Assembly: GCA_017527865.1 (NCBI GenBank)
Contig: JAFXPN010000001.1
Location: 47,410 to 111,409, forward strand
Length of the DNA stretch: 64,000 nucleotides
Direction: 5' to 3'
Source: Clostridiales bacterium
Lineage (GTDB): Bacteria; Bacillota; Clostridia; Saccharofermentanales; Saccharofermentanaceae
Positions within the stretch are counted from its first letter, which is position 1. Every line of letters starts with the position of its first letter. The translations under genes and the position numbers were made by a program. A model generated the notes under the pieces. It saw only the letters and a program-made list of their open reading frames with translations, did not search any database and was not told the origin of the DNA. Of this stretch, positions 1-8,486 are shown one piece after another.

Positions 1-747
1 GACGGGATGAGAGTGCTCGACAGGCAGGAAGTCGATGTAATACTGGCTTCCGGGTTCAAGGGCAGCGGGCTTGAAGTCGCTTATATGAACAGGCTCTCCA
101 AAGCAGCAGGTAAAAAGGGGGAAGACGTTCCTTCTGCAGGTTTTGATGGAACTCAAATCAGAATTTCTGACATACCTCTTGATATGTTCAACAACGTGTT
201 CACGGCATCCGTTCTCTTTATCAGCGACGAAGATCTGATCCTGGGGGCGTACTGTGAAGGCATAATGACGGATCTGATAAGGCGTAAAGGCGGTTTCTGT
301 TCTCAAGACGACATGAATACCGCTGCCGAACTGTATGCCGAATCGGCGGGTCTTGCCGCAGAGGACGGATATGCGCCTGACAGGAAGGCGTGTGACGTAT
401 TCAAGGCTAAGACGGGATCAGATATATCCCACCATCTTTCAAGGCGCGCCGGCGTATCGGTCTATGACGCCAATGACCTGATCCTGACGATAAACGATGA
501 GCAGGCATTCGGGATACTGAATGCATATCCCGAACTTACCGGCAAAGTTTATTCGCTCAGTTCCTATATGGCATCCAAGGGACTCGTTATAAAAGGGGAC
601 GACGGAAGAGTCGCGTCAGTGTCGCTGACCGAGCCTTCGGAGGATGATACCGATGCATGCGTTCATACGGTGTCTGCTCTCAAAGCCTGGCTCGAGATAT
701 TATTCCCGTATATCATCAAGGATCTCGGCGCAAGAAGGTTCTGTTAG
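1..747 (+). CDS. Sua5-like C-terminal tail fused to a degenerate LMW protein tyrosine phosphatase domain (5' partial)
   Basis: The frame is open to the first base of the window (GAC GGG precedes the first ATG at 7), so the true start probably lies upstream. Counting from that ATG, residues 9-37 (VDVILASGF, AYMNRLSKAAGKK) resemble the C-terminal end of Sua5/YwlC threonylcarbamoyl-AMP synthases, which make the t6A tRNA precursor. Residues about 65-240 follow a complete low-molecular-weight phosphatase domain (SAGL, SHHLSRR, ANDLILT, KVYSL). The catalytic C-x5-R loop instead reads S73 and L79, and the DP general-acid motif reads E209-P210, so phosphatase activity is very unlikely. ywlC and ywlE are neighbours in many Bacillota, which makes a fusion plausible. 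The Sua5 part rests on a short tail and is inference. Confidence 0.6.
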   Translation, partial: DGMRVLDRQEVDVILASGFKGSGLEVAYMNRLSKAAGKKGEDVPSAGFDGTQIRISDIPLDMFNNVFTASVLFISDEDLILGAYCEGIMTDLIRRKGGFCSQDDMNTAAELYAESAGLAAEDGYAPDRKACDVFKAKTGSDISHHLSRRAGVSVYDANDLILTINDEQAFGILNAYPELTGKVYSLSSYMASKGLVIKGDDGRVASVSLTEPSEDDTDACVHTVSALKAWLEILFPYIIKDLGARRFC

Positions 748-787
748 AAGACGGATAAATTGTAACAAAACAATTGTTCTGTTTTTG

Positions 788-816
788 TGGACAAATCGAT
801 GCCCTGAAGTTATAAT
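788..816 (+). promoter_or_regulatory. Predicted sigma-A promoter of the rpsF-ssb-rpsR operon
   Basis: TGGACA (788-793), a 17-base spacer and a perfect TATAAT (811-816). Transcription would start near 823, leaving a leader of about 160 bases before rpsF. Confidence 0.65.
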
Positions 817-912
817 TGTCTCAAATACAGGTTTTTTGATTATTGACGTTTGATAATTGAGATCGCGAAGATTGCTTGACTTTAAGACTTTTACTGTGTT
901 AACCTTACACTC

Positions 913-959
913 GCCGTTTGTGACGGCATAATCCTTGTTCGGCACTTAAGATGCCGGAC
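913..959 (+). promoter_or_regulatory. Candidate rpsF leader RNA with two tandem hairpins
   Basis: Two perfect hairpins stand just upstream of the rpsF ribosome binding site: GCCGT/ACGGC (913-927) and an 8-bp stem GTTCGGCA/TGCCGGAC (937-959, one G-U pair). S6:S18-binding leaders that autoregulate rpsF operons are known in many bacteria. Position and the long untranslated leader fit such an element, but I could not confirm the conserved S6:S18 binding core. Confidence 0.35.
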
Positions 960-985
960 CTAATGTCCATAAGGAGGTGAAATCT

Positions 986-1273
986 ATGGCAAATCAGTAT
1001 CAGTTGGTAGTAGTTCTCAACCCTGCCCAGGGCGAGGAGGCTGTAAATGCTCTTATCGAGAGCATCCAGGCTAAGATCGCACAGGCGGGAACTGTTGATG
1101 CACTTGACAATCTCGGTACCAAGAAGCTCGCTTACGAGATCGACGATGTCAAGGAGGGAACATACGTTAAGGTTCTCTTTACAGCACCCGTTGAGTTCCC
1201 GAGAGAGCTCGAGCGTGTACTTAAGATTACTGCAGGCGTTCTTCGTTTCTTGATTGTCCGCGTCGGTGAGTAA
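986..1273 (+). CDS. rpsF: 30S ribosomal protein S6
   Basis: 95 residues, the usual length for bacterial S6, which binds 16S rRNA as a heterodimer with S18 in the small-subunit platform. The N-terminus (YQLVVVLNP), the central KLAYEI segment and the C-terminal ERVLKITAGVLRFLIVR segment are typical. ATG 986 is chosen because a perfect AAGGAGGTG (971-979) lies six bases upstream; an in-frame GTG at 977 lies inside that ribosome binding site. It is the first gene of the conserved rpsF-ssb-rpsR operon, 23 bases before ssb. Confidence 0.95.
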   Translation: MANQYQLVVVLNPAQGEEAVNALIESIQAKIAQAGTVDALDNLGTKKLAYEIDDVKEGTYVKVLFTAPVEFPRELERVLKITAGVLRFLIVRVGE

Positions 1274-1296
1274 AATTCCGGACACGGAGGAAGAAC

Positions 1297-1866
1297 ATGA
1301 ACAAAGTTATCTTGATCGGAAGACTTACAAAGGATCCTGAGGTGAAGAATACCGCTTCCCAGGTTACGGTATGCAGATTTTCTGTCGCGGTAGACAGAAG
1401 GTTTAAGGATCAGAACGGTCAGCGTCAGACTGATTTTATCAACTGTGTCGCATGGAGACAGACAGCGAACTTCATAAGCTCTTATTTCCATAAGGGTTCG
1501 AGGATCGCGGTGGTCGGAAGCATACAGACGAGAAATTATGATGACAACAACGGACAGAAGCACTATGTTACCGAGGTAGTCGTAGATGAAGCCGAGTTTG
1601 TTGAATCATCCGGTTCCGGTAGCAACGGTTCTTCACAGGGGAACGGCGGTTACGGCAGCGGATACGGCAATAACAACGGCAACGGCGGAAGCTTTAACAG
1701 ATCTTCACAGGAGAGAGCTCCTGCCGATTCGACTGCAGCCTCTGCCCCTACTGCGCCTAACAGGCAGATCGTACCCGAATCATCGGGCGATTCGTTCCAG
1801 GGATCTGACGACGATATGAGCCTTCCTTTCCCGATCGATGACGACACGGGAAATCTTAGTTTCTAA
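1297..1866 (+). CDS. ssb: Single-stranded DNA-binding protein
   Basis: 189 residues. Residues 1-107 form the OB fold (MNKVILIGRLTKDPE, DFINCVAWRQTA, YVTEVVVDEAEF) that coats single-stranded DNA during replication and repair. A Gly/Ser/Asn-rich flexible linker follows, then an acidic tail. The tail is odd: an internal DDDMSLPF motif looks like the usual partner-binding tip, but the chain continues to a second acidic end, DDDTGNLSF. The terminal Phe is kept but the usual Pro-Phe end is not. It lies between rpsF and rpsR, as in most Bacillota. Confidence 0.95.
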   Translation: MNKVILIGRLTKDPEVKNTASQVTVCRFSVAVDRRFKDQNGQRQTDFINCVAWRQTANFISSYFHKGSRIAVVGSIQTRNYDDNNGQKHYVTEVVVDEAEFVESSGSGSNGSSQGNGGYGSGYGNNNGNGGSFNRSSQERAPADSTAASAPTAPNRQIVPESSGDSFQGSDDDMSLPFPIDDDTGNLSF

Positions 1867-1889
1867 CTTATTAATCAAGGAGTAAAAAA

Positions 1890-2168
1890 ATGGCTGAGAA
1901 CAAAGAGAGAGAACCCAGGGCAGCACGCGAGTTCGGCAATGCCCCTATGAGACCCAGAAGAAACAGAAGGAAGACATGTTCTTTCTGCGCCGAGAAGGTT
2001 GAGCAGATCGATTTCCTCGATACCGCAAGACTTGGCAAGTACATCTCTGAGAGAGGCAAGATCCTTCCCAGAAGAATGACAGGTACATGCGCAGCGCATC
2101 AGAGAGAGCTTACGACAGCGATCAAGCGTGCCCGTCAGATTGCACTTCTCCCTTATGATGCAGGCTGA
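1890..2168 (+). CDS. rpsR: 30S ribosomal protein S18, zinc-binding form
   Basis: 92 residues, 24 bases behind ssb with the ribosome binding site AAGGAG. The basic N-terminus ([10 protein letters not shown]) and the core segments [20 protein letters not shown] and REL...[13 protein letters not shown] are typical of S18. The CSFC pair together with a later CAAH suggests the zinc-binding (C+) version of the family, which many Clostridia carry. It is the last gene of the operon; a strong terminator follows. Confidence 0.95.
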   Translation: MAENKEREPRAAREFGNAPMRPRRNRRKTCSFCAEKVEQIDFLDTARLGKYISERGKILPRRMTGTCAAHQRELTTAIKRARQIALLPYDAG

Positions 2169-2212
2169 TCCTGACATCAAGTCGTAAATACCTGACAGGT
2201 GGTATATAATGA

Positions 2213-2239
2213 ACGGGCACCCTAAGCGGTGCCCGTTTT
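2213..2239 (+). terminator. Rho-independent terminator after rpsR
   Basis: Perfect 9-bp stem ACGGGCACC/GGTGCCCGT with loop CTAAGC (2213-2236), followed by TTTT. It separates the rpsF operon from rplI. Confidence 0.85.
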
Positions 2240-2267
2240 GCGCCTGTTATGCGGATAGGAGGAAAGT

Positions 2268-2711
2268 ATGAAGGTTATTCTTTTACAGGACATTAAAGGT
2301 CTCGGCAAAGAGGGACAGGTCGTTGAAGTGAGCGACGGATACGGCAGGAATTATCTGCTCAAGAAGAAGCTTGCCAAAGAGTCTTCGGCAGCGAACATGA
2401 ACGAAGTAAAGCTGAAGCAGGGAGCCCGTGCGGAGCACGAGAAGAGAGCTTTGGAGGCTGCACAGGCGCTTAAGGACGACTTGGGAGGCAAGTCCTTCAC
2501 GCTTAAGATGAAGTGCGGCGAGGGCGGAAAGCTCTATGGCGCGGTTACTTCTGCCGATGTTGCCGATGAGCTTAAGAAGAACGGTTACGACATAGAGAAG
2601 AAGCAGGTAGTTATCAATACGCCTATCAAGAGCGTCGGTACATTCGGAGTCAGGATCAAGCTCCATCCGAAGGTCTCATGTGAGATCAACATGAATATCG
2701 AGGCGCTCTGA
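2268..2711 (+). CDS. rplI: 50S ribosomal protein L9
   Basis: 147 residues, the usual length. The N-terminal domain MKVILLQDIKGLGKEGQVVEVSDGYGRNYL is diagnostic; a long helix and the C-terminal 23S rRNA-binding domain follow (GKLYGAVTSADVADEL). L9 bridges from the L1 stalk base and limits frameshifting. The start is preceded by AGGAGG (2257-2262). The stop overlaps the dnaB start (TGATG), so the two genes are translationally coupled, as is common in this rplI-dnaB arrangement. Confidence 0.96.
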   Translation: MKVILLQDIKGLGKEGQVVEVSDGYGRNYLLKKKLAKESSAANMNEVKLKQGARAEHEKRALEAAQALKDDLGGKSFTLKMKCGEGGKLYGAVTSADVADELKKNGYDIEKKQVVINTPIKSVGTFGVRIKLHPKVSCEINMNIEAL

Positions 2712-4318
2712 TGTCAGAACGCGATCTTAACGACAATCTGGCCGGCGCCGGTCCGCAGACATCATATAATGTGACAGAAGCCGAGAAGGCGGTCCTTTGC
2801 CTTTGCATGAGGTCAAAGGAGGCGCTTGAGAATTCCCTGGTGAACAGTCTTGTTCCCGGTGATTTTGTCGATCCGCGTCATGCTGCGATATACGGCGTGA
2901 TACTTGACATGTATCTTAAGAATCAGACCGTAAACAGGGTATCCGTCTGTGAACGCTTAAGGTCATCCCCGGATAAAGCGTTGAGATCGGTGAGCGATGA
3001 ATATGTTTATGCAGTAGCCAATAACAATGCGGTCATATCGGCACTCGATTCATACGTTGAGGTCGTTTCAAGAAACAGTCAGTCGAGAAAGCTCATTAAT
3101 GTACTGAATGAACTTCAGAGCATTGCGGCCAAGAGGGAAGCTTCGGTCAATGACATTGCCGATATGGGCATCTCAAAGCTCAACATGCTCAAGGTCAAAG
3201 ATGAATCCGAAGGATTTGAGGATCTTAAGACGATACTTACCCGTAATTTCATCGAGTTGAAGGAAGCGGCGTTCGGCAACGGAACGCACAGGGAAGTTAA
3301 GACGGGTTTCTCTTATCTTGACAGTGTAACGGGCGGCTTTAAGCCCGGAACCGTTAATGTCATAGCGGCAAGACCCGGTATAGGTAAGACTGCTCTTGCC
3401 CTTAATATCGCCGTTAATGTTGCTGAGATGTATTCGAAGACCGTTGCGATATTCTCTCTCGAGATGAGCAAGAGCGAGATGGCAAACAGGATACTTGCAT
3501 CGAGATCGCGTACTGATTACAAGGCAATCGAGCGCGCTACGATAACCCGCGAGGAAGAAGATGAGATAAGCTCCGTTCTCGAGAGACTTTCTCCGCTGCC
3601 GATCTATATCGATGAGAAGACTGATACCAATCCTGTGGATATCAGGGCAAAGTGTCAGGAACTGATGGCAAAGACGACTCTTTCTCTTGTCATCATCGAT
3701 TATCTCCAGCTTATGAGTTTTCCGGGCAAAGGCTTCGGATCGAGACAGAATGAGGTGGCAGAGATATCAAGATCGCTCAAGGTGCTCGCAAAGGATCTTC
3801 AGGTTCCTGTTATCGCATTGTCACAGCTCAACAGAGGCGTCGAGAACAGAGATGAAGAAGATCAGGTCCCAAGGCTTGCCGATATCAGGGAATCCGGTGC
3901 TATAGAGCAGGATGCCGACTGTGTAATCTTTATCCACAGACCCAAGGCAAAGAGCAAGGGTGACGGCGAAGGTGATGAGCCTAAGACGAAGATTCAGGAT
4001 GCTCAGCTTATCGTGGCAAAGAACAGACACGGTGAGACCGCGACCTGTTATGTAAAGTGGTTTGGAGCCAAGACATTGTTCTTCGAGCCGGACAGGAAGG
4101 ATGAGCCTAAGGATCCCAAGGGAGGCGGATCTTCATATACCGCCAAGGCTCCTCAGGACAGAGCCTCGTCGGATTATCACTTTGATGATGAGGATGTTCC
4201 TCCCGAACCCATAGATGACTATCCCGAGCCTTCGGATCCCGATGAATACGAGAACGAGCAGAATTCGGATTTCTTTGCATCTGATTCACATAACGATATG
4301 CCTGACGGATTTTATTGA
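2711..4318 (+). CDS. dnaB: Replicative DNA helicase DnaB (DnaC in Bacillus)
   Basis: 535 residues. The helical N-terminal domain (residues about 15-170) precedes a RecA-like motor with Walker A ARPGIGKT (220-227), Walker B LVIIDYLQLM, and the SLKVLAKDLQVPVIALSQLNR and RESGAIEQDAD segments. The hexamer unwinds DNA at the replication fork. It is longer than the usual 440-450 residues because of an about 78-residue Asp/Glu/Pro/Ser-rich C-terminal tail that looks disordered. Start and stop both overlap neighbouring genes (TGATG), placing it in the rplI-dnaB-tilS-hpt-ftsH chain. Confidence 0.95.
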   Translation: MSERDLNDNLAGAGPQTSYNVTEAEKAVLCLCMRSKEALENSLVNSLVPGDFVDPRHAAIYGVILDMYLKNQTVNRVSVCERLRSSPDKALRSVSDEYVYAVANNNAVISALDSYVEVVSRNSQSRKLINVLNELQSIAAKREASVNDIADMGISKLNMLKVKDESEGFEDLKTILTRNFIELKEAAFGNGTHREVKTGFSYLDSVTGGFKPGTVNVIAARPGIGKTALALNIAVNVAEMYSKTVAIFSLEMSKSEMANRILASRSRTDYKAIERATITREEEDEISSVLERLSPLPIYIDEKTDTNPVDIRAKCQELMAKTTLSLVIIDYLQLMSFPGKGFGSRQNEVAEISRSLKVLAKDLQVPVIALSQLNRGVENRDEEDQVPRLADIRESGAIEQDADCVIFIHRPKAKSKGDGEGDEPKTKIQDAQLIVAKNRHGETATCYVKWFGAKTLFFEPDRKDEPKDPKGGGSSYTAKAPQDRASSDYHFDDEDVPPEPIDDYPEPSDPDEYENEQNSDFFASDSHNDMPDGFY

Positions 4319-5835
4319 TGGCTTTGTCAGGATTTGCGGCAAGGATCTACGATCATTGTAATAAGTACGGTCTTCTTACGGATACCGGAGCGATAGTCTG
4401 CGGGCTGTCGGGAGGGCCGGATTCCGTTGCTCTGATCAGCGTTCTTCATGAATTGACCGAAGAGTATGAAGATCTGCCGTTGATATTCGCCGTACACGTA
4501 AATCACGGTCTCCGCGATAATGCGGATAATGATGAGAAACTCTGTATACGCCTATGTGAGGATCTTTGCATACCGTTAAAAGTCTTTCATTTTGACGTAA
4601 GAGCGGAATCCAAGTCGATGGGAAGAGGCCTTGAGGAGACGGGCAGATTATTAAGATACCGCGCGTTCAATGAATATGCGGACGAGATAAGCAGGGATCT
4701 TGATATGCCCGGGAAAAAGGTCAGGATCGCAACCGCCCACCACAAGGGAGACCTTGCGGAGACGTTTATGATGAATCTTTACAGAGGCGCGGGATTGGAC
4801 GGTCTCACTGCAATGACAGGTGATCCCGGGATAATAAGGCCGCTGCTCGGATCTTCCAAGGAAGAGATATTAAGATATCTTGGCGGCGGTAATATCCTTT
4901 TCGCGACGGATGAGACTAACTTTCAGAGTGATTATACGAGGAATAAATGGCGTAACGATATCTTCCCGCTTATAGGCGAAGTGTCTGTCAAAGACCCGCA
5001 GGAAGCTGTTTATGATACATATATGCTGCTGAAGGCCGATGCCGATTATCTTAAGGAAACCGCGCGGCAGGAATTTGAAAGGATCCGTGTTAAAGAGGGC
5101 GGGCACATCTTTATTGACGGTTCCTGCATCAGCGGACTTCATGAAGCGGTTGTGACCCACATCATAAGGATGTTGTGGAAAGATACATTCGGAAGTCTCA
5201 CCGACTTTGAGAACAAGCATGTCGATATAGTAAGGGAGCTCGCTGCGGCAAAAGACGGTACAAGGTATGCCGATATGCCGTTCGGGAGGATGTGTGTTTG
5301 CACGGAAGGCCTTATCGGATTCTGCCCCGGAGACGGGAAGGACGGTCTTTCCTGCGCGATGTCGACTTATATGGGTTTTCCTGCGGCCCTTGCCGACCTT
5401 GATATTGAAGTCTGCGCCGCCGATCTTTCTTCCGGTCCGAAGACGGTATTCCTAGAGGATCCGGGAGTGCTGATATCGGTCTCAATCGTTGAGAATAACG
5501 ACGCAATAGTATATAATACTCATTCGTGGGTCTGTGCAGCGGATTCCCTGAGGATAACTGCGCAGCCTCTCGAAGGAACCTTCAGAAGAGCAGGAAGCCT
5601 GTATTCCAAGGATATCAGGAAGATCCTGTCTGATATGAAGGTTCCGAGAGATGCCAGATCTCATCTGATCTCGGTCCGCAAGGATGATGAGATCCTGTGG
5701 ATCCCCGGAATAGGCCATGCCAAGGGCTTTATATCGGAAAGATCCAGAGAACTCTGGCTTAAAGAAGACGGTAATTCCGGAAAAGCCCGGCTTATAAAGA
5801 TCGAGCTTGCGAGGAAAGGAGATATGCTTGGATAG
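4318..5835 (+). CDS. tilS: tRNA(Ile)-lysidine synthase
   Basis: 505 residues. The N-terminal PP-loop motif SGGPDS (31-36) binds ATP; HVNHGLRDNAD and the TAHHKGDLAETFMMNLYRGAGLDGL segment are typical of TilS, which converts C34 of the tRNA-Ile CAU anticodon to lysidine so that AUA is read. The C-terminal substrate-binding domain (DIRKILSDMKVPRDAR, ILWIPGIG) is present. ATG 4318 overlaps the dnaB stop; a TTG at 4315 is less likely. The tilS-hpt-ftsH order is conserved in Bacillota. Confidence 0.93.
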   Translation: MALSGFAARIYDHCNKYGLLTDTGAIVCGLSGGPDSVALISVLHELTEEYEDLPLIFAVHVNHGLRDNADNDEKLCIRLCEDLCIPLKVFHFDVRAESKSMGRGLEETGRLLRYRAFNEYADEISRDLDMPGKKVRIATAHHKGDLAETFMMNLYRGAGLDGLTAMTGDPGIIRPLLGSSKEEILRYLGGGNILFATDETNFQSDYTRNKWRNDIFPLIGEVSVKDPQEAVYDTYMLLKADADYLKETARQEFERIRVKEGGHIFIDGSCISGLHEAVVTHIIRMLWKDTFGSLTDFENKHVDIVRELAAAKDGTRYADMPFGRMCVCTEGLIGFCPGDGKDGLSCAMSTYMGFPAALADLDIEVCAADLSSGPKTVFLEDPGVLISVSIVENNDAIVYNTHSWVCAADSLRITAQPLEGTFRRAGSLYSKDIRKILSDMKVPRDARSHLISVRKDDEILWIPGIGHAKGFISERSRELWLKEDGNSGKARLIKIELARKGDMLG

Positions 5836-6358
5836 ATTTGAGTCCTTCATCTCCGAGGAGGAGATCAAACAGAAGGTTAAGCAGATCGCTGCGAAGATAA
5901 GCAGTGATTATGAGGGAGAATCTTTATTTGTCATAGGAGTCCTTACGGGGGCATTCATTTTCACGGCCGATCTTGTCAGAGAACTTACCGTTGATGTGGA
6001 AGGCATAGATTTCATCCAGATCTCGAGCTATCAGGGTGACCGTTCAACAGGCAACTTTGTGTTTAAGAAAGATATCTCCAGTGATATTTCCGGTAAGAAC
6101 ATCCTCCTCGTAGAAGATATCATCGATACCGGAAGGACATTGAAGAAGCTTAAGGAGATGCTCTTAACGAGAAATCCCAGATCGATAAAGATCTGTACCG
6201 CGTGCGATAAGCCGAGCAGAAGGGTTACGGAACTCGTACCCGATTATAATTGTTTTACCATACCTGATAAGTTTATCGTAGGGTACGGACTCGATTATGA
6301 CGGCGTTTACCGCGATTTTAAAGATATCAGGATAGTGAGGCCGGAGAATGAGCAATAA
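5828..6358 (+). CDS. hpt: Hypoxanthine(-guanine) phosphoribosyltransferase
   Basis: 176 residues if started at TTG 5828, which has AAAGGAG six to seven bases upstream and overlaps the tilS stop by eight bases; an in-frame TTG at 5807 has no ribosome binding site. The PRPP-binding loop is VEDIIDTGRT (95-104); the family segments DFIQISSYQGDRSTG and FIVGYGLDYDGVYRD are present. It salvages hypoxanthine and guanine to IMP and GMP. In Bacillus HprT works beside TilS and FtsH, which flank it here too. Confidence 0.93.
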   Translation: MDRFESFISEEEIKQKVKQIAAKISSDYEGESLFVIGVLTGAFIFTADLVRELTVDVEGIDFIQISSYQGDRSTGNFVFKKDISSDISGKNILLVEDIIDTGRTLKKLKEMLLTRNPRSIKICTACDKPSRRVTELVPDYNCFTIPDKFIVGYGLDYDGVYRDFKDIRIVRPENEQ

Positions 6359-8486
6359 CTCGAATAAACACGATTCTTCCAAGAATTCGCCAAGGACGCC
6401 TAACAGGCCGCCGAGATTCGGTTCTGCGCTGCTCTTTTACGGCATCCTTATAGTATTGCTGCTCGTGTTCTCGACCGTTATGTTCGGGAACCGTAACGGA
6501 ACAGCTGCCGAGACCACGCTTTCCGATGTTATGGAGATCATCGAGAATTCTGATTACAGCGTCAGCGAGGTCGAGGTAAACGGCACAACGGTAACCATTC
6601 AATACAGGGATCTGTCGGGGATGCAACAGACTGTCACGCACAGCGTCCCCTACGCTTATGTTCCCGATCTGATCAATAAGCTTGAGGACTATAAGAACGA
6701 CGGTCTGATATCGAGTTATGATTATACGGAACCCATAGACTGGACAGCCATCCTAAATGCGCTGTCGATCATCGGGTTCATTGTTCTGGCTGTCGTTATA
6801 TTCATCAATCTCAACAGGCAGTCCAGAGACGGCAACAGCGTGTTCTCGTTCGGTTCGAACAGGGCGAGGCTCACTTCTCCCGATGAGATCAAAGTCAAGT
6901 TTACGGATGTCGCGGGTTCTGTCGAAGAGAAGGAAGAACTGGCAGAAGTCGTAGACTTCCTCAAGAATCCTAAGAAATATAAGGAATTGGGTGCGAAGAT
7001 CCCGAAGGGCGTTCTTCTGCACGGACTGCCCGGAACAGGTAAGACACTTCTTGCTCGTGCTGTTGCAGGTGAAGCTAACTGTCCGTTCTTTTACATCTCG
7101 GGTTCTGACTTTGTCGAGATGCTCGTCGGTGTCGGCGCGTCGCGTGTAAGAAGCCTTTTCGCTGATGCCAAGAAAGCCGCTCCTGCCGTAATATTCATCG
7201 ATGAGATCGATGCCGTAGGACGTAAGAGAGGCGCCGGATTAGGCGGCGGACAGGATGAACGTGAGCAGACGCTCAATCAGATCCTCGTGGAGATGGACGG
7301 ATTCGATGTTAATACGAACGTCATAGTCATCGCTGCCACGAACCGTGTCGATGTCCTTGATCCTGCATTGCTCCGTCCCGGTCGTTTTGACAGGCGCGTA
7401 ATGGTCAATCCTCCCGATGTGGATGAGCGCGAGGCTATCCTTAAGATACATGCCAAGGGCAAGCCCCTTTCACCCGAGATCAGTCTTAGGGAAGTTGCCC
7501 TGTCGACAGTAGGATTTACGGGCGCGGATCTTGAGAACCTCCTTAACGAGGCTGCTCTCCTTGCCGCAAGGCGCAATAATAAAGAGATAACACCTCTCGA
7601 GATCAATGATGCCACGTTCCGTGTAATGATGGGTCCCGAGAAGAATTCCAAGAGACTGACGGATAAGGTTAAGCGTCTGACCGCTTACCATGAAGCAGGT
7701 CACGCGGTCGTGCTCCGTGCAACATCCGATATAGAGAAAGTAGACCGTGTAACTATCATACCTGCGGGACAGGCCGGAGGATTTACGGCATATAAGCCCG
7801 TAGAGGATCTTGACTACTACACGGAGAAGATGCTCCTTGATTCCATACGAATGGCATTGGGAGGCCGCGCCGCCGAAGAGCTGTTCCTCGGAGAAGTATC
7901 GACGGGAGCCGCTTCCGATCTTAAATCCTGCAACCGCACCGCCATGGCAATGGTCAAGCGGTACGGACTGTCGCCCAAGTTCAGGAATATGGTATTCGGC
8001 GATGACAGTGAAGAGATATTTGTAGGTCAGTCGTTCGGACAGGTACAGAGTTACTCCGATGCCACCGCCTATGAGATCGACAAGGAAGTTCAGAGGATCA
8101 TTACCGAGTGTTATGAAGATACCAAGCGCATCCTTGAGGAGAAGCGAAGCATCGTGGAAGGTCTTGCCAAGAGGCTTATCGATGTCTATAAGGTCGACGG
8201 TCCCGAGTTCGAGTCGATATATGAGGCAGACGGCGATCTTGAGGCTGCTGCAAAACTCTATGAAGAGAAGAAGCAGGAGCTTAAGAAGGCTGAGCAGGAG
8301 CGCAGGGAGAAGTCCGAAGCAGAGGCAAAGGCCTCGGAAGAGGATAACGGATCCGGAAAGGATGATGCCGATGACGGTCTTTCCGATGAGATCAGCGATA
8401 CGGAACACGATACCGGTTCAGAGCACACGGATCTGAAGGAGAACTCTGACGAGGATGACTCCGATGAGAAAGATCAGGCAGAATGA
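6348..8486 (+). CDS. ftsH: ATP-dependent zinc metalloprotease FtsH
   Basis: 712 residues. Two membrane helices (about 25-45 and 130-150) flank an extracytoplasmic domain. The AAA+ domain has Walker A GLPGTGKT (226-233), Walker [12 protein letters not shown] and the RPGRFDR second region of homology. The zinc protease site HEAGH is at 448-452. FtsH degrades membrane proteins and short-lived regulators at the inner face of the membrane. The last about 70 residues form a very acidic tail (Asp, Glu, Ser). It overlaps hpt by 11 bases, and its end overlaps the next gene. Confidence 0.96.
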   Translation: MSNNSNKHDSSKNSPRTPNRPPRFGSALLFYGILIVLLLVFSTVMFGNRNGTAAETTLSDVMEIIENSDYSVSEVEVNGTTVTIQYRDLSGMQQTVTHSVPYAYVPDLINKLEDYKNDGLISSYDYTEPIDWTAILNALSIIGFIVLAVVIFINLNRQSRDGNSVFSFGSNRARLTSPDEIKVKFTDVAGSVEEKEELAEVVDFLKNPKKYKELGAKIPKGVLLHGLPGTGKTLLARAVAGEANCPFFYISGSDFVEMLVGVGASRVRSLFADAKKAAPAVIFIDEIDAVGRKRGAGLGGGQDEREQTLNQILVEMDGFDVNTNVIVIAATNRVDVLDPALLRPGRFDRRVMVNPPDVDEREAILKIHAKGKPLSPEISLREVALSTVGFTGADLENLLNEAALLAARRNNKEITPLEINDATFRVMMGPEKNSKRLTDKVKRLTAYHEAGHAVVLRATSDIEKVDRVTIIPAGQAGGFTAYKPVEDLDYYTEKMLLDSIRMALGGRAAEELFLGEVSTGAASDLKSCNRTAMAMVKRYGLSPKFRNMVFGDDSEEIFVGQSFGQVQSYSDATAYEIDKEVQRIITECYEDTKRILEEKRSIVEGLAKRLIDVYKVDGPEFESIYEADGDLEAAAKLYEEKKQELKKAEQERREKSEAEAKASEEDNGSGKDDADDGLSDEISDTEHDTGSEHTDLKENSDEDDSDEKDQAE

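Noticed and set aside
2205..2210. TATAAT as a promoter of rplI
   Set aside because: No -35 element, and the transcript would begin inside the terminator hairpin of the upstream operon.
7470..8408. 312-codon open frame antisense to ftsH
   Set aside because: Fully covered by the FtsH catalytic domain; hydrophobic by chance.
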